Shown: positions 24,608-33,858, counted from the first letter of the stretch. The stretch is 64,000 nt of DNA from Streptomyces kurssanovii (GCF_014649695.1 NZ_BMTN01000010.1:62001-126000); one strand, 5' to 3'. Made by a program: numbers and translations. The notes: generated by a model not told the origin, from the sequence alone.

Positions 24608-25297
24608 ATGGACCTGGTGGTGATCCAGCCGCTCAAGGGCAGGCACTGCGCGGAGTGCCGCAGGGGCCCGCTGCCGATGCATCTTCTCGAGTCCGGCGTG
24701 CCGGTCTGTCTCGACTGCGCCGACCTCGCTCACCTCGTGTACCTGCCCCGGGGCGACGCCTGCCTCACCCGGCGGGCGAGGCAGGCGAGTGCCCTGTGGG
24801 CGGTGGTGGTCCGGCGCAACCGCCGCCGTGGCCGCTACGAGCGCCAAGGGCTGCTCGTCGAGGAACTCGCGCTCGCCCGTGCGGAGTCGGCGTGCCTCGC
24901 CGACGCCGAGGTCCGGCTCCGGCGCCGTGAGCGGGAAGCGGCCCGCCGGGCCGCCGCGGACGTCCGCTTCGCCGCCGAACTGGCCGCGCGGATACGGCAG
25001 CTGTTCCCCGGCTGCCCCGAGGAACGCGCCACCGGGATCGCGGCCCACGCCTCCGCGCGCGGCAGCGGGCGTGTGGGTCGCACGGCGGCCGGCCGCTCCT
25101 TGGAGGAGGGAGCCGTCACGGCCGCGGTGCGCGCGTCCGTGCGGCACCTCGACACGGGCTACGACGCCCTTCTGATGGCGGGCGTGGCACGCAAAGAAGC
25201 GCGCGCCCGGTCGGCCGGGGAGATCGATGCGGTACTGGCGTCCTGGAGACGGCACCCCGACGAGGCCGGGGCGGCCCGGGACGCCGGGGGCCGCTGA
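24608..25297 (+). CDS. DUF2293 domain-containing protein
   Basis: The 229 residues begin with a zinc-ribbon-like pair, HCAECRRGPLP and VCLDCADLAHLVYLPRG. A basic Arg-rich helical region and the DUF2293 C-terminal segment follow (IRQLFPGCPEERATGIAAHA and ASVRHLDTGYDALLMAGVARKEARA). The paired CxxC motifs and high Arg content suggest nucleic acid binding, but the domain has no established function. The ATG is at 24608; an upstream extension of the frame overlaps the divergent dehydrogenase and is rejected. Confidence 0.82.
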   Translation: MDLVVIQPLKGRHCAECRRGPLPMHLLESGVPVCLDCADLAHLVYLPRGDACLTRRARQASALWAVVVRRNRRRGRYERQGLLVEELALARAESACLADAEVRLRRREREAARRAAADVRFAAELAARIRQLFPGCPEERATGIAAHASARGSGRVGRTAAGRSLEEGAVTAAVRASVRHLDTGYDALLMAGVARKEARARSAGEIDAVLASWRRHPDEAGAARDAGGR

Positions 25298-25307
25298 GGG
25301 CCGTGTC

Positions 25308-25985
25308 TCAGGAGCCGGATCCAGGGCGGCCGGGAGGAGCGTCCGGGCCAGCCGGTCCGGGGCGGGCCCAGGACCCCTGGGAGGGGCGGAACCGGCGGTA
25401 CAGCACCAGGCCGCCGAGAATCATCGTCGCGCCGGCGGGCACCGTGAACGCCAGCTCGTCGGAACCGGTGTGAGCGAGGGACGATCCGGCGGGCTGTGGC
25501 GCGGGCGCCGGCGCCTCGGGCGCGGCCGGCCGCTCGCGCTCCGTGGCCTTCGGCGGGGTGGTGGGCTTCTCCTCGGCCGGCGGCTCGGCGGAGTCGTTCA
25601 CCGAGGTGTTGCCGGTGGCGGGGTTGCCGATGCCGACGACGTTCACGGAGTTGCCGCTCACGTTGACCGGCACGTCGACGGGGAGCTGCACGCCGTTGCC
25701 GGACAGGACACCGGGCGAGCCGGCCGTCTCGGCGTCCGCATGGGCGCCGCCGCCGTTGTGGGCGCCCGTGCCGTCGCCCTGCGAGCCGCCCTCGCCGCCG
25801 TGCCCGCCGTTGCCGCCCTTGCCGCCCTTGCCGCCGTGCTCGCCGTGCGACTCGTTGACGCGGGAGTTCCCCGCCGCCGGGTTGAGCAGTCCGACGACGT
25901 CTACCGTGTTGCCGCACACGTTCACCGGGACGTGCACGGGAAGCTCTGTACCCCGTTACGGGAGAGCACGCCGGGCGATCCGGCG
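25308..25985 (-). pseudogene. 5'-truncated, frameshifted long chaplin with sortase signal
   Basis: Long chaplins are secreted, sortase-anchored surface proteins with two hydrophobic chaplin domains. Here both domains are visible: VPVNVCGNTVDVVGLLNPAAGN and GSPGVLSGNGVQLPVDVPV followed by NVSGNSVNVVGIGNPATGN. A Gly/His-rich spacer, a Pro-rich stalk, the sorting motif LAHTGS, a membrane helix and RR tail are also present. The first domain is split by a 2-nt insertion near 25940-25948 (GSPGVLSRNGVQ lies in another frame). No signal peptide exists, because the amidohydrolase stop is only a few codons upstream of the homologous region. Without export the product cannot work; a GTG at 25937 could still start a 209-residue remnant. 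Confidence 0.78.
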
Positions 25986-26004
25986 GCGGTACCTTCCGGC
26001 CGTA

Positions 26005-27378
26005 CTAGCCGTCGTACTCCTGGATCCGTCGGTCCTGTCGCCGTCGCGTCAACGCGGGCAGTTCACGGGCCAGTTCGGCGGTGATGGCGGGCACGTCGAG
26101 CGTGAGCAGACGGCGGTCGCGCATCAGCACCCTGCCGTCCACGATCGTCGTGCGTACGTCCGAGGAGCGCGCGCTGTGTACCAGGGTCGCGGCGTGGTCG
26201 TGCACGGGCTGGGTGTGCGGTCCGGTGAGGTCCACCAAAATCAGGTCCGCCCGCCTGCCCGGCGCCAGCGCCCCGATGCGGTCGTCAAGTCCCAGCGCCC
26301 GGGCGCTCTGTGCGGTGGCATGGTCGAGCGCCTGCCGTGCGGTCAGCCAGGCCGGGTCGCGCTCCGTCGACTTCTGTACGAGCGCGGTGAGCGTCATGGA
26401 CTCCCACACGTCGAGGGTGTTGTTGGAGGCGGCGCCGTCGGTCGCCAGCCCCACGGGCAGGCCGATCGACGCGAGCGCCCGGATCGGGGTCGTGTCCCAG
26501 CCGAATTTGAGGTAGCCGCGCGGCGCGGTGGCGACCGCGATCCGGCCCGTGGCGCGCCGGAGCACCGAAAGGTCCCCGTCCGTGATCCCGGTGCCGTGCG
26601 CGATGAGCAGGTCGGTCTCCAGCAGCCCGGTCCGCTCGAGCACTTCGACGGGTGTCAGCCCGTGCCGTTCGACACTGTGGTCGGTCTGTGCCCTGTTCTC
26701 GGCCGCGTGCAGATGAACCATGAGGCCGTGCTCGCGGGCGAGCCGTGCGGTGGTGGTGAGGTCCTCGTCATCCACTGTGTACGGGGCGTGCGGCGCGAGG
26801 GACGTGGTGATCCGGCCGTCCGCCGCACCGGCCGCGCGAAGCGCGAAGTCGAGGGAACGCTCTCGTCCTTCCTCGCCCTGGCTGGAGAAGTAGCCCCAGC
26901 CCAGGTTCGCCCGCATGCCGCTCCGGGTGACCGCCGCGGCGACCCGGTCCATGGAGAAGTAGTGGTCCGCGAAGGTGGTGACGCCGCCGCTGATCATCTC
27001 GGCGCAGGCCAGCAGGGCGGCCAGTTCGACGACCGTCTCCGTGAGGTTGGACTCGATGGGCCAGATCCAGTCGTTGAACCACTCCTCCACCGGCAGATCC
27101 TCCGCGATGCCGCGCAGCGCGACCATCGGCGTGTGGGTGTGGCAGTTGATCAACCCGGGCATGGCCAACTGGCCCTTGCCCTCGATGCGTTCGTCGGCGC
27201 GGAGATCCGCGACGGCCGCGGCCGTGGTCACGGCGTCGATGACGCCGTCGCGGACCACGACCGCCGCGTCGTCGACGAAGTCGATCCGGCCGCCGCCCTC
27301 TGCGTGCACCAGCACGGTGCAGCCGGTGATCACGAGATCCGCTGCCGGCGGGCGATCCGCATGCCCGGCTGAAGTCAT
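26005..27378 (-). CDS. Amidohydrolase of the MTA/SAH deaminase family
   Basis: The 457-residue enzyme has the metal-dependent amidohydrolase TIM barrel. Metal and catalytic residues appear in GLINCHTHTPMVALRG (HxH), LAPHAPYTV, LMVHLHAAEN (His and Glu) and GLATDGAASNNTLDVWESM (Asp). LPVEEWFNDWIWPIES and the C-terminal composite domain (IGALAPGRRADLILVDL) match 5-methylthioadenosine/S-adenosylhomocysteine deaminases and related purine or triazine deaminases. Substrate is not certain. Start: ATG with AGGAG 7 nt upstream. The stop is directly next to the broken chaplin. Confidence 0.88.
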   Translation of the reverse strand: MTSAGHADRPPAADLVITGCTVLVHAEGGGRIDFVDDAAVVVRDGVIDAVTTAAAVADLRADERIEGKGQLAMPGLINCHTHTPMVALRGIAEDLPVEEWFNDWIWPIESNLTETVVELAALLACAEMISGGVTTFADHYFSMDRVAAAVTRSGMRANLGWGYFSSQGEEGRERSLDFALRAAGAADGRITTSLAPHAPYTVDDEDLTTTARLAREHGLMVHLHAAENRAQTDHSVERHGLTPVEVLERTGLLETDLLIAHGTGITDGDLSVLRRATGRIAVATAPRGYLKFGWDTTPIRALASIGLPVGLATDGAASNNTLDVWESMTLTALVQKSTERDPAWLTARQALDHATAQSARALGLDDRIGALAPGRRADLILVDLTGPHTQPVHDHAATLVHSARSSDVRTTIVDGRVLMRDRRLLTLDVPAITAELARELPALTRRRQDRRIQEYDG

Positions 27379-27622
27379 CCCGGTGCTCCTCTGTCGATGT
27401 CCAGGTCGGTCCGTCCCCGTCCTACCCGGCTTGTCCGCCCGATCCCCCACGCCACGGCACGACCTGCCCGGTGTGTCTCCTGCTCCGGCCGCCCGCGCCG
27501 CGGTCCTCGTGCGGGTGGAATCCGGTCGAAGCCGGTGTCCGGCGGGCGAGCTGGCCCGTCAGTGGCCACAGTGAGCCGCACCGGCGGCCGCCGGGTCACG
27601 ATTCACGAAAGGGTTCCGAACC

Positions 27623-28135
27623 GTGCCGACCTTCATGCAGAGCCAGAGTCAGAACCAGAGGCAGAACCGGACCCGGCGCACGCTGCTCGCCGTTGCCGGC
27701 GCGGCGGTCGCCGTGCTGACCGTCGGCGCACCGGCGGCGCAGGCGACGCTGGACGACGGACGGGCCGCGAAGCCCCGTGCGACGGCGGCGGTGGCGGCGC
27801 GTGGTGAGGCGTACCTCGAGACACGGCTGTTCTTCGGCACGGAACGGCCGGACGGCGGCCCTGACGTGACGGACGCGCAGTTCATGACGTTCGTCGACCG
27901 CAGCGTCACGCCCCGGTTCCCTGACGGGCTGACGATCCAGGAGGGCCGCGGACAGTGGCGGGACTCCAACGGCGTGGTCGAACGGGAGCGTTCGTACGAA
28001 CTCATCCTGCTGTATCCGGCGGTCGAGGCCCGTACCCGTGACCCGCAGATCGAAAGGATCCGTGACGCGTACGTCGCCGCGTACGGCCAGGACTCGGTCG
28101 CCAGGCTCGACGAACCGACGCTGGCGGACTTCTGA
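27623..28135 (+). CDS. Secreted DUF3574 protein
   Basis: The 170-residue product has a signal peptide (RRTLLAVAGAAVAVLTVGAPAAQA) after a Gln/Asn-rich N-terminus. The DUF3574 core follows: AYLETRLFFGTERPDGG, TFVDRSVTPRFPDGLTIQEG, GQWRDSNGVVERERSYELIL and RIRDAYVAAYGQDSV. No enzymatic residues are established for the family. The GTG start has GAAAGGG 9 nt upstream. It is divergent from the amidohydrolase with about 240 nt between starts, enough for both promoters. Confidence 0.85.
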   Translation: MPTFMQSQSQNQRQNRTRRTLLAVAGAAVAVLTVGAPAAQATLDDGRAAKPRATAAVAARGEAYLETRLFFGTERPDGGPDVTDAQFMTFVDRSVTPRFPDGLTIQEGRGQWRDSNGVVERERSYELILLYPAVEARTRDPQIERIRDAYVAAYGQDSVARLDEPTLADF

Positions 28136-28173
28136 CGACGCCCTCCGGCAGCCGGCCGCTTGGCTGTCATTCG

Positions 28174-28224
28174 GCGGCCGCTACGCCGTGGGTTCGCGGC
28201 GTCAGTTCGCGGCCGCTACGCCGT
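28174..28224. repeat. Pair of 16-bp direct repeats
   Basis: GCGGCCGCTACGCCGT occurs at 28174-28189 and 28209-28224. It lies between two convergent genes, and the second copy touches the SWIM gene stop codon. Confidence 0.85.
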
Positions 28225-29510
28225 CACCTGCCGAGGAGCGCGGCGAGTGCTCCGACCGGGTCGGTGTCGGGGGTTCCACGCGGCCACCAGTCCTCGCGGT
28301 CCGGGTCCGACTCGTACCCGTACCAGAGGCCGTCACGGCCGAGCCTCAACTGGAGCGAGCGGGTGGAGAGCTGGTTGCGCCAGGGCCTGAAGCCGGGGAA
28401 GTCCGCGGCGGCCAGAGCAGGACGCGCCCGGTCGAAGGGGCCGGCGGGCGGATCCCACGGCTCCTCCAGGACCGAGAGGGCCGCCGGACCGCCCTGACGC
28501 CACGCGGCGACGGCGCGTGCAAGGTCGGTGGGCGTGCGGTCGGCCGCGGCGGCGAGGTCGCGGTAGAGGGCGCGGGTGGACGCGGTCAGTCCGGAGCCGG
28601 GGTGTGCGGCTGCCAGCCGGACGGCGTCCTGCCACCGGGTGAGCGCCGCGACGGGGTCGCGGCCGGTGGTGAGCAGGGTGTGGGCGCGGGCGGCCGCCTC
28701 CCAGGCCAGCAGGTCCAGGGCGAGCGGGTCGGGCGCACCGGGCGCGTGCGGGTAGGCCGGGGGGCGGCCCGCACGCCGCGGTGCCGGGAAGGGCGGCGGC
28801 AGGGGCGGCCGTACGCTGCCGGGGGCGACGGCCTCGCTCGCGGGCACGGTGGCCTGCGGGGCCGCGGCCGCGGCAGCGGTGTGCTCGGCCGCGGAACGGG
28901 CCGCGTTACGCCGGGAGAGCGCCGCGAGGATCTCCCGCTCGCCACGGCCGCGCATCAGGAACAGCACGAACGGGTCCTCGTCCAGCAGCCTGGCGGTCTG
29001 GTAGCAGAGCGCGGCAGCGTGCTTGCAGGGGTAGCCGTCGTCCGGGCAGGAGCAGTCGGGGATCAGGTCCCCGGGCCTCGGCAGCAGCTCGACGGCGGCG
29101 GCCAGCGTCTGAGGGACGTCCTTGTCGAGGAGCGCCGCCATGTGGTCCGGCCGTGCCGTCGCGGCGGCGAGGAAGTCGTCCCAGTGGTCGTCGGTGAGCG
29201 TACGCAGGCGGATCTCCGTGCGGTACGGACGGGGCCGGCTGCCCTGGACGTACGCCATGACCCTGCCGGGCGTCACCGTGATCGCGGCGACGTTGCCCCG
29301 AGCGGCGTAGGCACGGCCGCGCACCAGACGGGCGGGGTCGAGGGCGGTGTCCTCCAGCGCCTCCACCCAGGCGTTGCCCCACCATGTCGTGGCCGCCTCG
29401 TCGCCGGCGAGCGGCTCGATCGGGGGGAACGTCCGCCGCTGGTCTTCGTGGTGGGGGCCGGCCGGCGCTCCCGGCCGGGAACGGGGGCCACCGTGCGCGC
29501 GGGGGGTCAT
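28224..29510 (-). CDS. SWIM zinc-finger protein
   Basis: The 428-residue protein carries a SWIM zinc finger, DCSCPDDGYPCKH (CxC...CxH), at about residues 160-172. It is preceded by WWGNAWVEALE and RGRAYAARGNV, typical of bacterial proteins paired with SNF2 ATPases. The rest is Ala/Arg-rich helical sequence. Its ATG overlaps the stop of the SNF2 gene (ATGA), so the two are translationally coupled and probably act as a DNA- or nucleoprotein-targeted unit. The zinc finger likely gives DNA or protein binding. Confidence 0.88.
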   Translation of the reverse strand: MTPRAHGGPRSRPGAPAGPHHEDQRRTFPPIEPLAGDEAATTWWGNAWVEALEDTALDPARLVRGRAYAARGNVAAITVTPGRVMAYVQGSRPRPYRTEIRLRTLTDDHWDDFLAAATARPDHMAALLDKDVPQTLAAAVELLPRPGDLIPDCSCPDDGYPCKHAAALCYQTARLLDEDPFVLFLMRGRGEREILAALSRRNAARSAAEHTAAAAAAPQATVPASEAVAPGSVRPPLPPPFPAPRRAGRPPAYPHAPGAPDPLALDLLAWEAAARAHTLLTTGRDPVAALTRWQDAVRLAAAHPGSGLTASTRALYRDLAAAADRTPTDLARAVAAWRQGGPAALSVLEEPWDPPAGPFDRARPALAAADFPGFRPWRNQLSTRSLQLRLGRDGLWYGYESDPDREDWWPRGTPDTDPVGALAALLGR

Positions 29511-32437
29511 GCGGGCCTCCGCAGGGAGACGAGGTCGGCCAGTTCACGGTCGGTGAGCTCGGTCAGCGCCGCCTCGCCGGATCCGAGCACCGCGTCCGCC
29601 AGGGCGCGCTTGGAGGCGAGCATCTCCGCGATGCGGTCCTCGACCGTGCCCTCGGTGACAAGCCGGTGGACCTGCACGGGCTGCGTCTGGCCGATGCGGT
29701 AGGCGCGGTCGGTCGCCTGCTCCTCGACGGCCGGGTTCCACCAGCGGTCGTAGTGGACCACATGGCCGGCCCTGGTGAGGTTCAGTCCGGTGCCCGCCGC
29801 CTTGAGCGACAGGATGAACACCGGCACCTCGCCGGACTGGAAGCGGTCGACCATGCGCTCGCGGTCGGCGATGGGCGTCCCGCCGTGGAGGAGCTGGCTG
29901 GGGATCGCGCGGGAGGTGAGGTGCGCCGAGAGCAGGCGGGCCATGGAGACGTACTGCGTGAAGACGAGCACGGAGCCGTCCTCCGACAGGATGGTCTCGA
30001 GCAGCTCGTCGAGGAGCGCCAGCTTTCCCGAGCGGCCGGCCAGCCTGACCAGTGCGCCACCGCTCCCGGACCGGCCCGCGCCCCGGGGGTCTCCCCCTAT
30101 CGGCGACTCGGCCCCCTTCCGGGCCCCGGTGCCCGGGCCCGCGCCGGACTCCTTGAGGAACTGGGCGGGGTGGTTGCAGATCTGCTTGAGGGCCGTGAGC
30201 AGCTTCATCACCAGACCACGGCGCGCGATGCCTTCCGCGGCCTCGATCGCCGCCATCGTCTCCCGCACCACGGCCTCGTAGAGGGACGCCTGCTCACGGG
30301 TGAGCGGCACCGGATGGTCCGACTCCGTCTTCGGCGGCAACTCGGGCACGATGCCCGGGTCGGACTTCTTACGGCGCAGCAGGAACGGGCGGACGAGCCG
30401 GGCGAGCCGCTCCACGGCGTCGTCGTCCTCGCCGTTCTCCACGAGGCGGGCGTGGCGGGAGCGGAAGGCCTTGAGCGGGCCGAGGAGCCCCGGGGTCGTC
30501 CAGTCCAGCAGCGCCCACAGCTCCGAGAGGTTGTTCTCCACGGGGGTGCCGGTGAGGGCCACGCGGGCGGGCGTGGGGATCGTACGCAGTGCCTTGGCGG
30601 TGGCGGAGAAGGGGTTCTTCACATGCTGGGCCTCGTCGGCCACGACCATTCCCCAGCTGTGCGAGGCCAGTTGCTCCGCGCTGCTGCGCATCGTGCCGTA
30701 CGTGGTGAGAACGAAGCCGCCGTCCGGCATGTCAAGGGTGCGGCCTGCGCCGTGGAACCGCCGTACGGGCACGTCAGGGGCGAAGCGGGCGATCTCCCGC
30801 TGCCAGTTGCCGAGCAGTGACGCCGGACAGACGACGAGCGTCGGCGCGGTGCGTGCCCGGCGCAGATGCAGGGCGATCACTGTGACGGTCTTGCCCAGTC
30901 CCATGTCGTCGGCGAGGCAGCCGCCGAGGCCGAGCGAGGTCATGAGGTCCAGCCAGGCCAGGCCCCGCAGCTGATAGTCCCGCAAGGTCGCGCGGAGGCC
31001 CTCGGGTGCTTCGACGGGGGCTGTCGCGGCGGTGAGGCGGTCGCGGAGGGCGGCCAGCGCGCCCGTGGGCACGGCCTCGACCGTCTCCCCGTCGACCTCC
31101 GCCGTACCGGTCAGCGCCACGGCGAGCGCGTCGACCGGCTCCAGCAGGCCGAGCTCCCTCTTGCGTGCCTTGCGCACAAGATCGGGATCGACGACGACCC
31201 ACCGATCGCGCAGCCGCACGATGGGGCGGTGCGACTCGGCGAGCGCGTCCATCTCGCCCTGCGTCAGGGGGTCTCCCTCCAGGGCCAGCTGCCAGTCGAA
31301 GGTGAGCAGTTGTTCGCTGTCGAAGAAGGGAGTGCCGTCGGTGGCGGAGCCGGGCGCCGAGCGCACGACGGCAGCGGCCGTGAGCGTGCGCGCGAGCTCC
31401 TTCGGCCAGTGCACGGCCACTCCCGCCGCGTCCAGGCGGGCGGCGCCGGGTCCGAGCAGCTCGTACAGCTCGTCTTCCGTCATCGGCAGCACGTCCGGCA
31501 CGTCCCGCTCGAGCAGCCGGGCGAGCGGTTGCCAGGCACGCGCCGCGCGGCGCAGCGCCAGCACCGTGTCGATCCGGGCGCGCGGGCCGAAGTGCTCGTC
31601 GCCGGCCCCCGCCCACAGCCGTGCCGCGTCCATGACGAGAGTGGGGTCGGCGAGGCTGTGCACCTGGACGAGAGCGGCTGCCGCGTTACGCTCGGCGCCA
31701 CCGTCCGGGGCGGTGTCGAAGAACTCGTAGGCGGACAGGTCGAGACGCAGCGAGACCCGGACGCCCGCGTCCATCCCTGCCGCTGCCTCCGCGGCCCATT
31801 CGCGCGCCCCGGGCAGATGCTGCGGCGCGGCGGCGGCGAACGGCGCGCCCACCGCGAACTCGGCGGCAGGCGTGCGCGGCAGGCTGTCGGCCACGGCGTC
31901 GAAGAAGGCCCGCACCAGGGCCTCGGGCTCGTGCAGGCGCAGAGGCGGGGAGCCGTCGACGGGGACGGCGTGTGCCTCGTACGGCATGGCGGCGGCGATG
32001 GCCCTCAGCTGTGCGACGTCATCGGCGTCCAGCGGTCCGGCGCGCCAGGCGTCGTGGTCGGCGGGTGTCAGTCCCGGCAGGAGCCTGCCGCGGGCGACGA
32101 GGTGCAGGGCATGCAGAACGGCCGCGCCCCAGCAGGCGGCGGCCGGATGGGCGGCCGGGTCCCGCCGGGCGGCGATCAGCAGCGGGGCGGCGTCCGCGAC
32201 AGTCATGACGACGGCGGGAACGGTGACGCTGCCGACATCGGGGCCGTCCGTGCCGTCCGGACGGACGACCGTGATCTCGCCGTCCGCTCCGGGGAGCGCA
32301 CGACCGTTCGGGTCCCAGAACGCGACGCGGCCCTCGCGGGGCAGCGCGGCGGGCAGGAAGACGGCGGCAACGGCGCGGAGGGCTGCCGTGCCCATACTCG
32401 TCACCGCCTCCGTGCCTGAGCCCATGACCGGGATCAC
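29507..32437 (-). CDS. SNF2-family DEAD-box ATPase
   Basis: This 976-residue Swi2/Snf2-like translocase has an Ala-rich N-terminal half of ~480 residues and a C-terminal ATPase. Motifs: LADDMGLGKTVTVIAL (Walker A), VVADEAQHVKN (DEAQ), LTGTPVENNLSELWALLDW (III), FTQYVSMARLL, LSLKAAGTGLNLT and DRAYRIGQTQPVQVHRLV (VI). A Gly-rich insertion of about 26 residues (PGTGARKGAESPIGGDP) splits the region between the two RecA lobes. GTG start with AAGGAGG 6-7 nt upstream. It is coupled to the SWIM gene. The in vivo role is unknown; repair or remodelling is likely. Confidence 0.93.
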   Translation of the reverse strand: MIPVMGSGTEAVTSMGTAALRAVAAVFLPAALPREGRVAFWDPNGRALPGADGEITVVRPDGTDGPDVGSVTVPAVVMTVADAAPLLIAARRDPAAHPAAACWGAAVLHALHLVARGRLLPGLTPADHDAWRAGPLDADDVAQLRAIAAAMPYEAHAVPVDGSPPLRLHEPEALVRAFFDAVADSLPRTPAAEFAVGAPFAAAAPQHLPGAREWAAEAAAGMDAGVRVSLRLDLSAYEFFDTAPDGGAERNAAAALVQVHSLADPTLVMDAARLWAGAGDEHFGPRARIDTVLALRRAARAWQPLARLLERDVPDVLPMTEDELYELLGPGAARLDAAGVAVHWPKELARTLTAAAVVRSAPGSATDGTPFFDSEQLLTFDWQLALEGDPLTQGEMDALAESHRPIVRLRDRWVVVDPDLVRKARKRELGLLEPVDALAVALTGTAEVDGETVEAVPTGALAALRDRLTAATAPVEAPEGLRATLRDYQLRGLAWLDLMTSLGLGGCLADDMGLGKTVTVIALHLRRARTAPTLVVCPASLLGNWQREIARFAPDVPVRRFHGAGRTLDMPDGGFVLTTYGTMRSSAEQLASHSWGMVVADEAQHVKNPFSATAKALRTIPTPARVALTGTPVENNLSELWALLDWTTPGLLGPLKAFRSRHARLVENGEDDDAVERLARLVRPFLLRRKKSDPGIVPELPPKTESDHPVPLTREQASLYEAVVRETMAAIEAAEGIARRGLVMKLLTALKQICNHPAQFLKESGAGPGTGARKGAESPIGGDPRGAGRSGSGGALVRLAGRSGKLALLDELLETILSEDGSVLVFTQYVSMARLLSAHLTSRAIPSQLLHGGTPIADRERMVDRFQSGEVPVFILSLKAAGTGLNLTRAGHVVHYDRWWNPAVEEQATDRAYRIGQTQPVQVHRLVTEGTVEDRIAEMLASKRALADAVLGSGEAALTELTDRELADLVSLRRPA

Positions 32438-32743
32438 CGCGTCCCTCCTTTCCCGTGAGTGCCGACTGCCGACTTCGCATGAACGACCTTACGGGCGGGG
32501 TCTGACACTCGAGGCGACGCGGCTGTGGCCTGGCCTTTCTGCCACAGCCGCTGCCAGCCGCTGTCGCCCCGAGGCAGCCGGCGGGCTCCGGCCGTGCCGA
32601 GCTGCATCCGCCGCCGGCAGGTCAGCCGTGACCGGGCCCAGGCGCCGCTGCGCCGCGAGGCAGCAGACCCCTCGGGCTCTGATCAGGAGGCGCAGCACGG
32701 CACGGAGGAGCCGTCGCACGACGTTGCCCCCCGGCCGGGCGGA
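32438..32743. other. Intergenic stretch between two same-strand genes
   Basis: These 306 bp lie between the slipin stop and the SNF2 start. The last part contains the SNF2 Shine-Dalgarno. I see no gene, RNA fold or strong promoter; several short open frames here look like chance. Confidence 0.5.
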
Positions 32744-33787
32744 TCAGGAGAACCCTCCCGGTCCCGGCACCATAGGCGGCAGGTCGCCGAGCCGCGAGGA
32801 ACCGGTCCGCGAAGCATCCTCCGCGGCGTCCTCGCCGCCTCCCGTCGCCATCGGCGGCACTTCATCGGCCGGCAGCGAGCCGGCCGCCGTAGTGTCCTCA
32901 CCGCTTTCCGCCGCCGCGGGTAGACCGGCTGCCGCCCCGGCCTCCACTTCGGGCGAAGGCGCGGCGCCCGCGCCGGCCGCCTCGTCCTGGCGGCCGTGTC
33001 GACCCGCCTCGGCCGGATCGCCGGGCTGCGGCGCGGCCCGTTCCAGGAACCGCAGCAGCTCCACGGGGAACGGCAGCACCAGGGTGGAGTTCTTCTCGGC
33101 CGCCACCGCCACCACCGTCTGCAGCAGCCGCAGTTGGAGCGCCGCGGGCTGCTTTGACATCTCGCCCGCCGCCTGCGCCAGCTTCTTGGACGCCTGGAGT
33201 TCGGCGTCCGCGTTGATGACGCGGGCCCTCCGCTCGCGATCCGCCTCCGCCTGTCGTGCCATGGAGCGCTTCATGGTCTCCGGCAGCGACACGTCCTTGA
33301 TCTCGACGCGGTCGATCTGGACGCCCCAGCCGACCGCCGGGCTGTCGATCATCAGCTCAAGGCCCTGGTTGAGCTTTTCGCGGTTGGAGAGCAGGTCGTC
33401 CAGATCGCTCTTACCGATGATGGAACGCAGCGAGGTCTGCGCCATCTGGGATACGGCGAAGCGGTAGTCCTCGACCTCGATGACCGCGTTGGCCGCGTCG
33501 ATCACGCGGAAGTAGACGACCGCGTCGACGCGGACCGTGACGTTGTCCCGGGTGATGCCTTCCTGGGCCGGCACGGGCATGGTCACGATCTGCATGTTGA
33601 CCTTGCGTATCCGGTCGACGGCCGGAACGATCATGGTGAATCCTGGCCGTCGCACGTCGCCGTGCAGACGCCCCAGACGGAAGACCACGCCGCGCTCGTA
33701 CTGCTTGACGATGCGCGCTGCGGCCATCGCATAGGCCACGAGCCCCGTCGCCACTGCCACGCCGGCCACCGCCAGCTCCTCGATCAT
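32744..33787 (-). CDS. Slipin / SPFH (stomatin-like) membrane protein
   Basis: The 347-residue protein has one N-terminal membrane helix (LAVAGVAVATGLVAYAMAAA). A band-7/SPFH domain follows: YERGVVFRLGRLHGDVRRPG, IVTMPVPAQEGITRDNVTV, RSIIGKSDLDDLLSNREKLN and WGVQIDRVEIKDVSLPETMK. The tail of ~95 residues after the oligomerisation helix is rich in Ala, Gly, Glu and Pro and looks disordered. Family members form large rings in membrane microdomains. ATG start with GAGGGGG 8 nt upstream. No NfeD partner gene is adjacent, which is common for slipins of this type. Confidence 0.9.
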   Translation of the reverse strand: MIEELAVAGVAVATGLVAYAMAAARIVKQYERGVVFRLGRLHGDVRRPGFTMIVPAVDRIRKVNMQIVTMPVPAQEGITRDNVTVRVDAVVYFRVIDAANAVIEVEDYRFAVSQMAQTSLRSIIGKSDLDDLLSNREKLNQGLELMIDSPAVGWGVQIDRVEIKDVSLPETMKRSMARQAEADRERRARVINADAELQASKKLAQAAGEMSKQPAALQLRLLQTVVAVAAEKNSTLVLPFPVELLRFLERAAPQPGDPAEAGRHGRQDEAAGAGAAPSPEVEAGAAAGLPAAAESGEDTTAAGSLPADEVPPMATGGGEDAAEDASRTGSSRLGDLPPMVPGPGGFS

Positions 33788-33821
33788 CGGGGCACCCCCT
33801 CGTCGTCCGGGGCGGTCATCG

Positions 33822-33858
33822 AATACCACGGTATGACCGTTATGCCCGATAGGGCGAT
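33822..33858. promoter_or_regulatory. Palindromic elements upstream of slipin
   Basis: ATACC-ac-GGTAT at 33822-33833 is a perfect inverted repeat. Shortly after it comes GCCC-gata-GGGC. The segment is AT-richer than its surroundings and lies 35-70 nt before the slipin start; it may be an operator. Confidence 0.35.

Noticed and set aside
25308-25937. Intact chaplin gene starting at GTG 25937
   Set aside because: It would start inside the first chaplin domain without a signal peptide, so a surface protein could not be exported.
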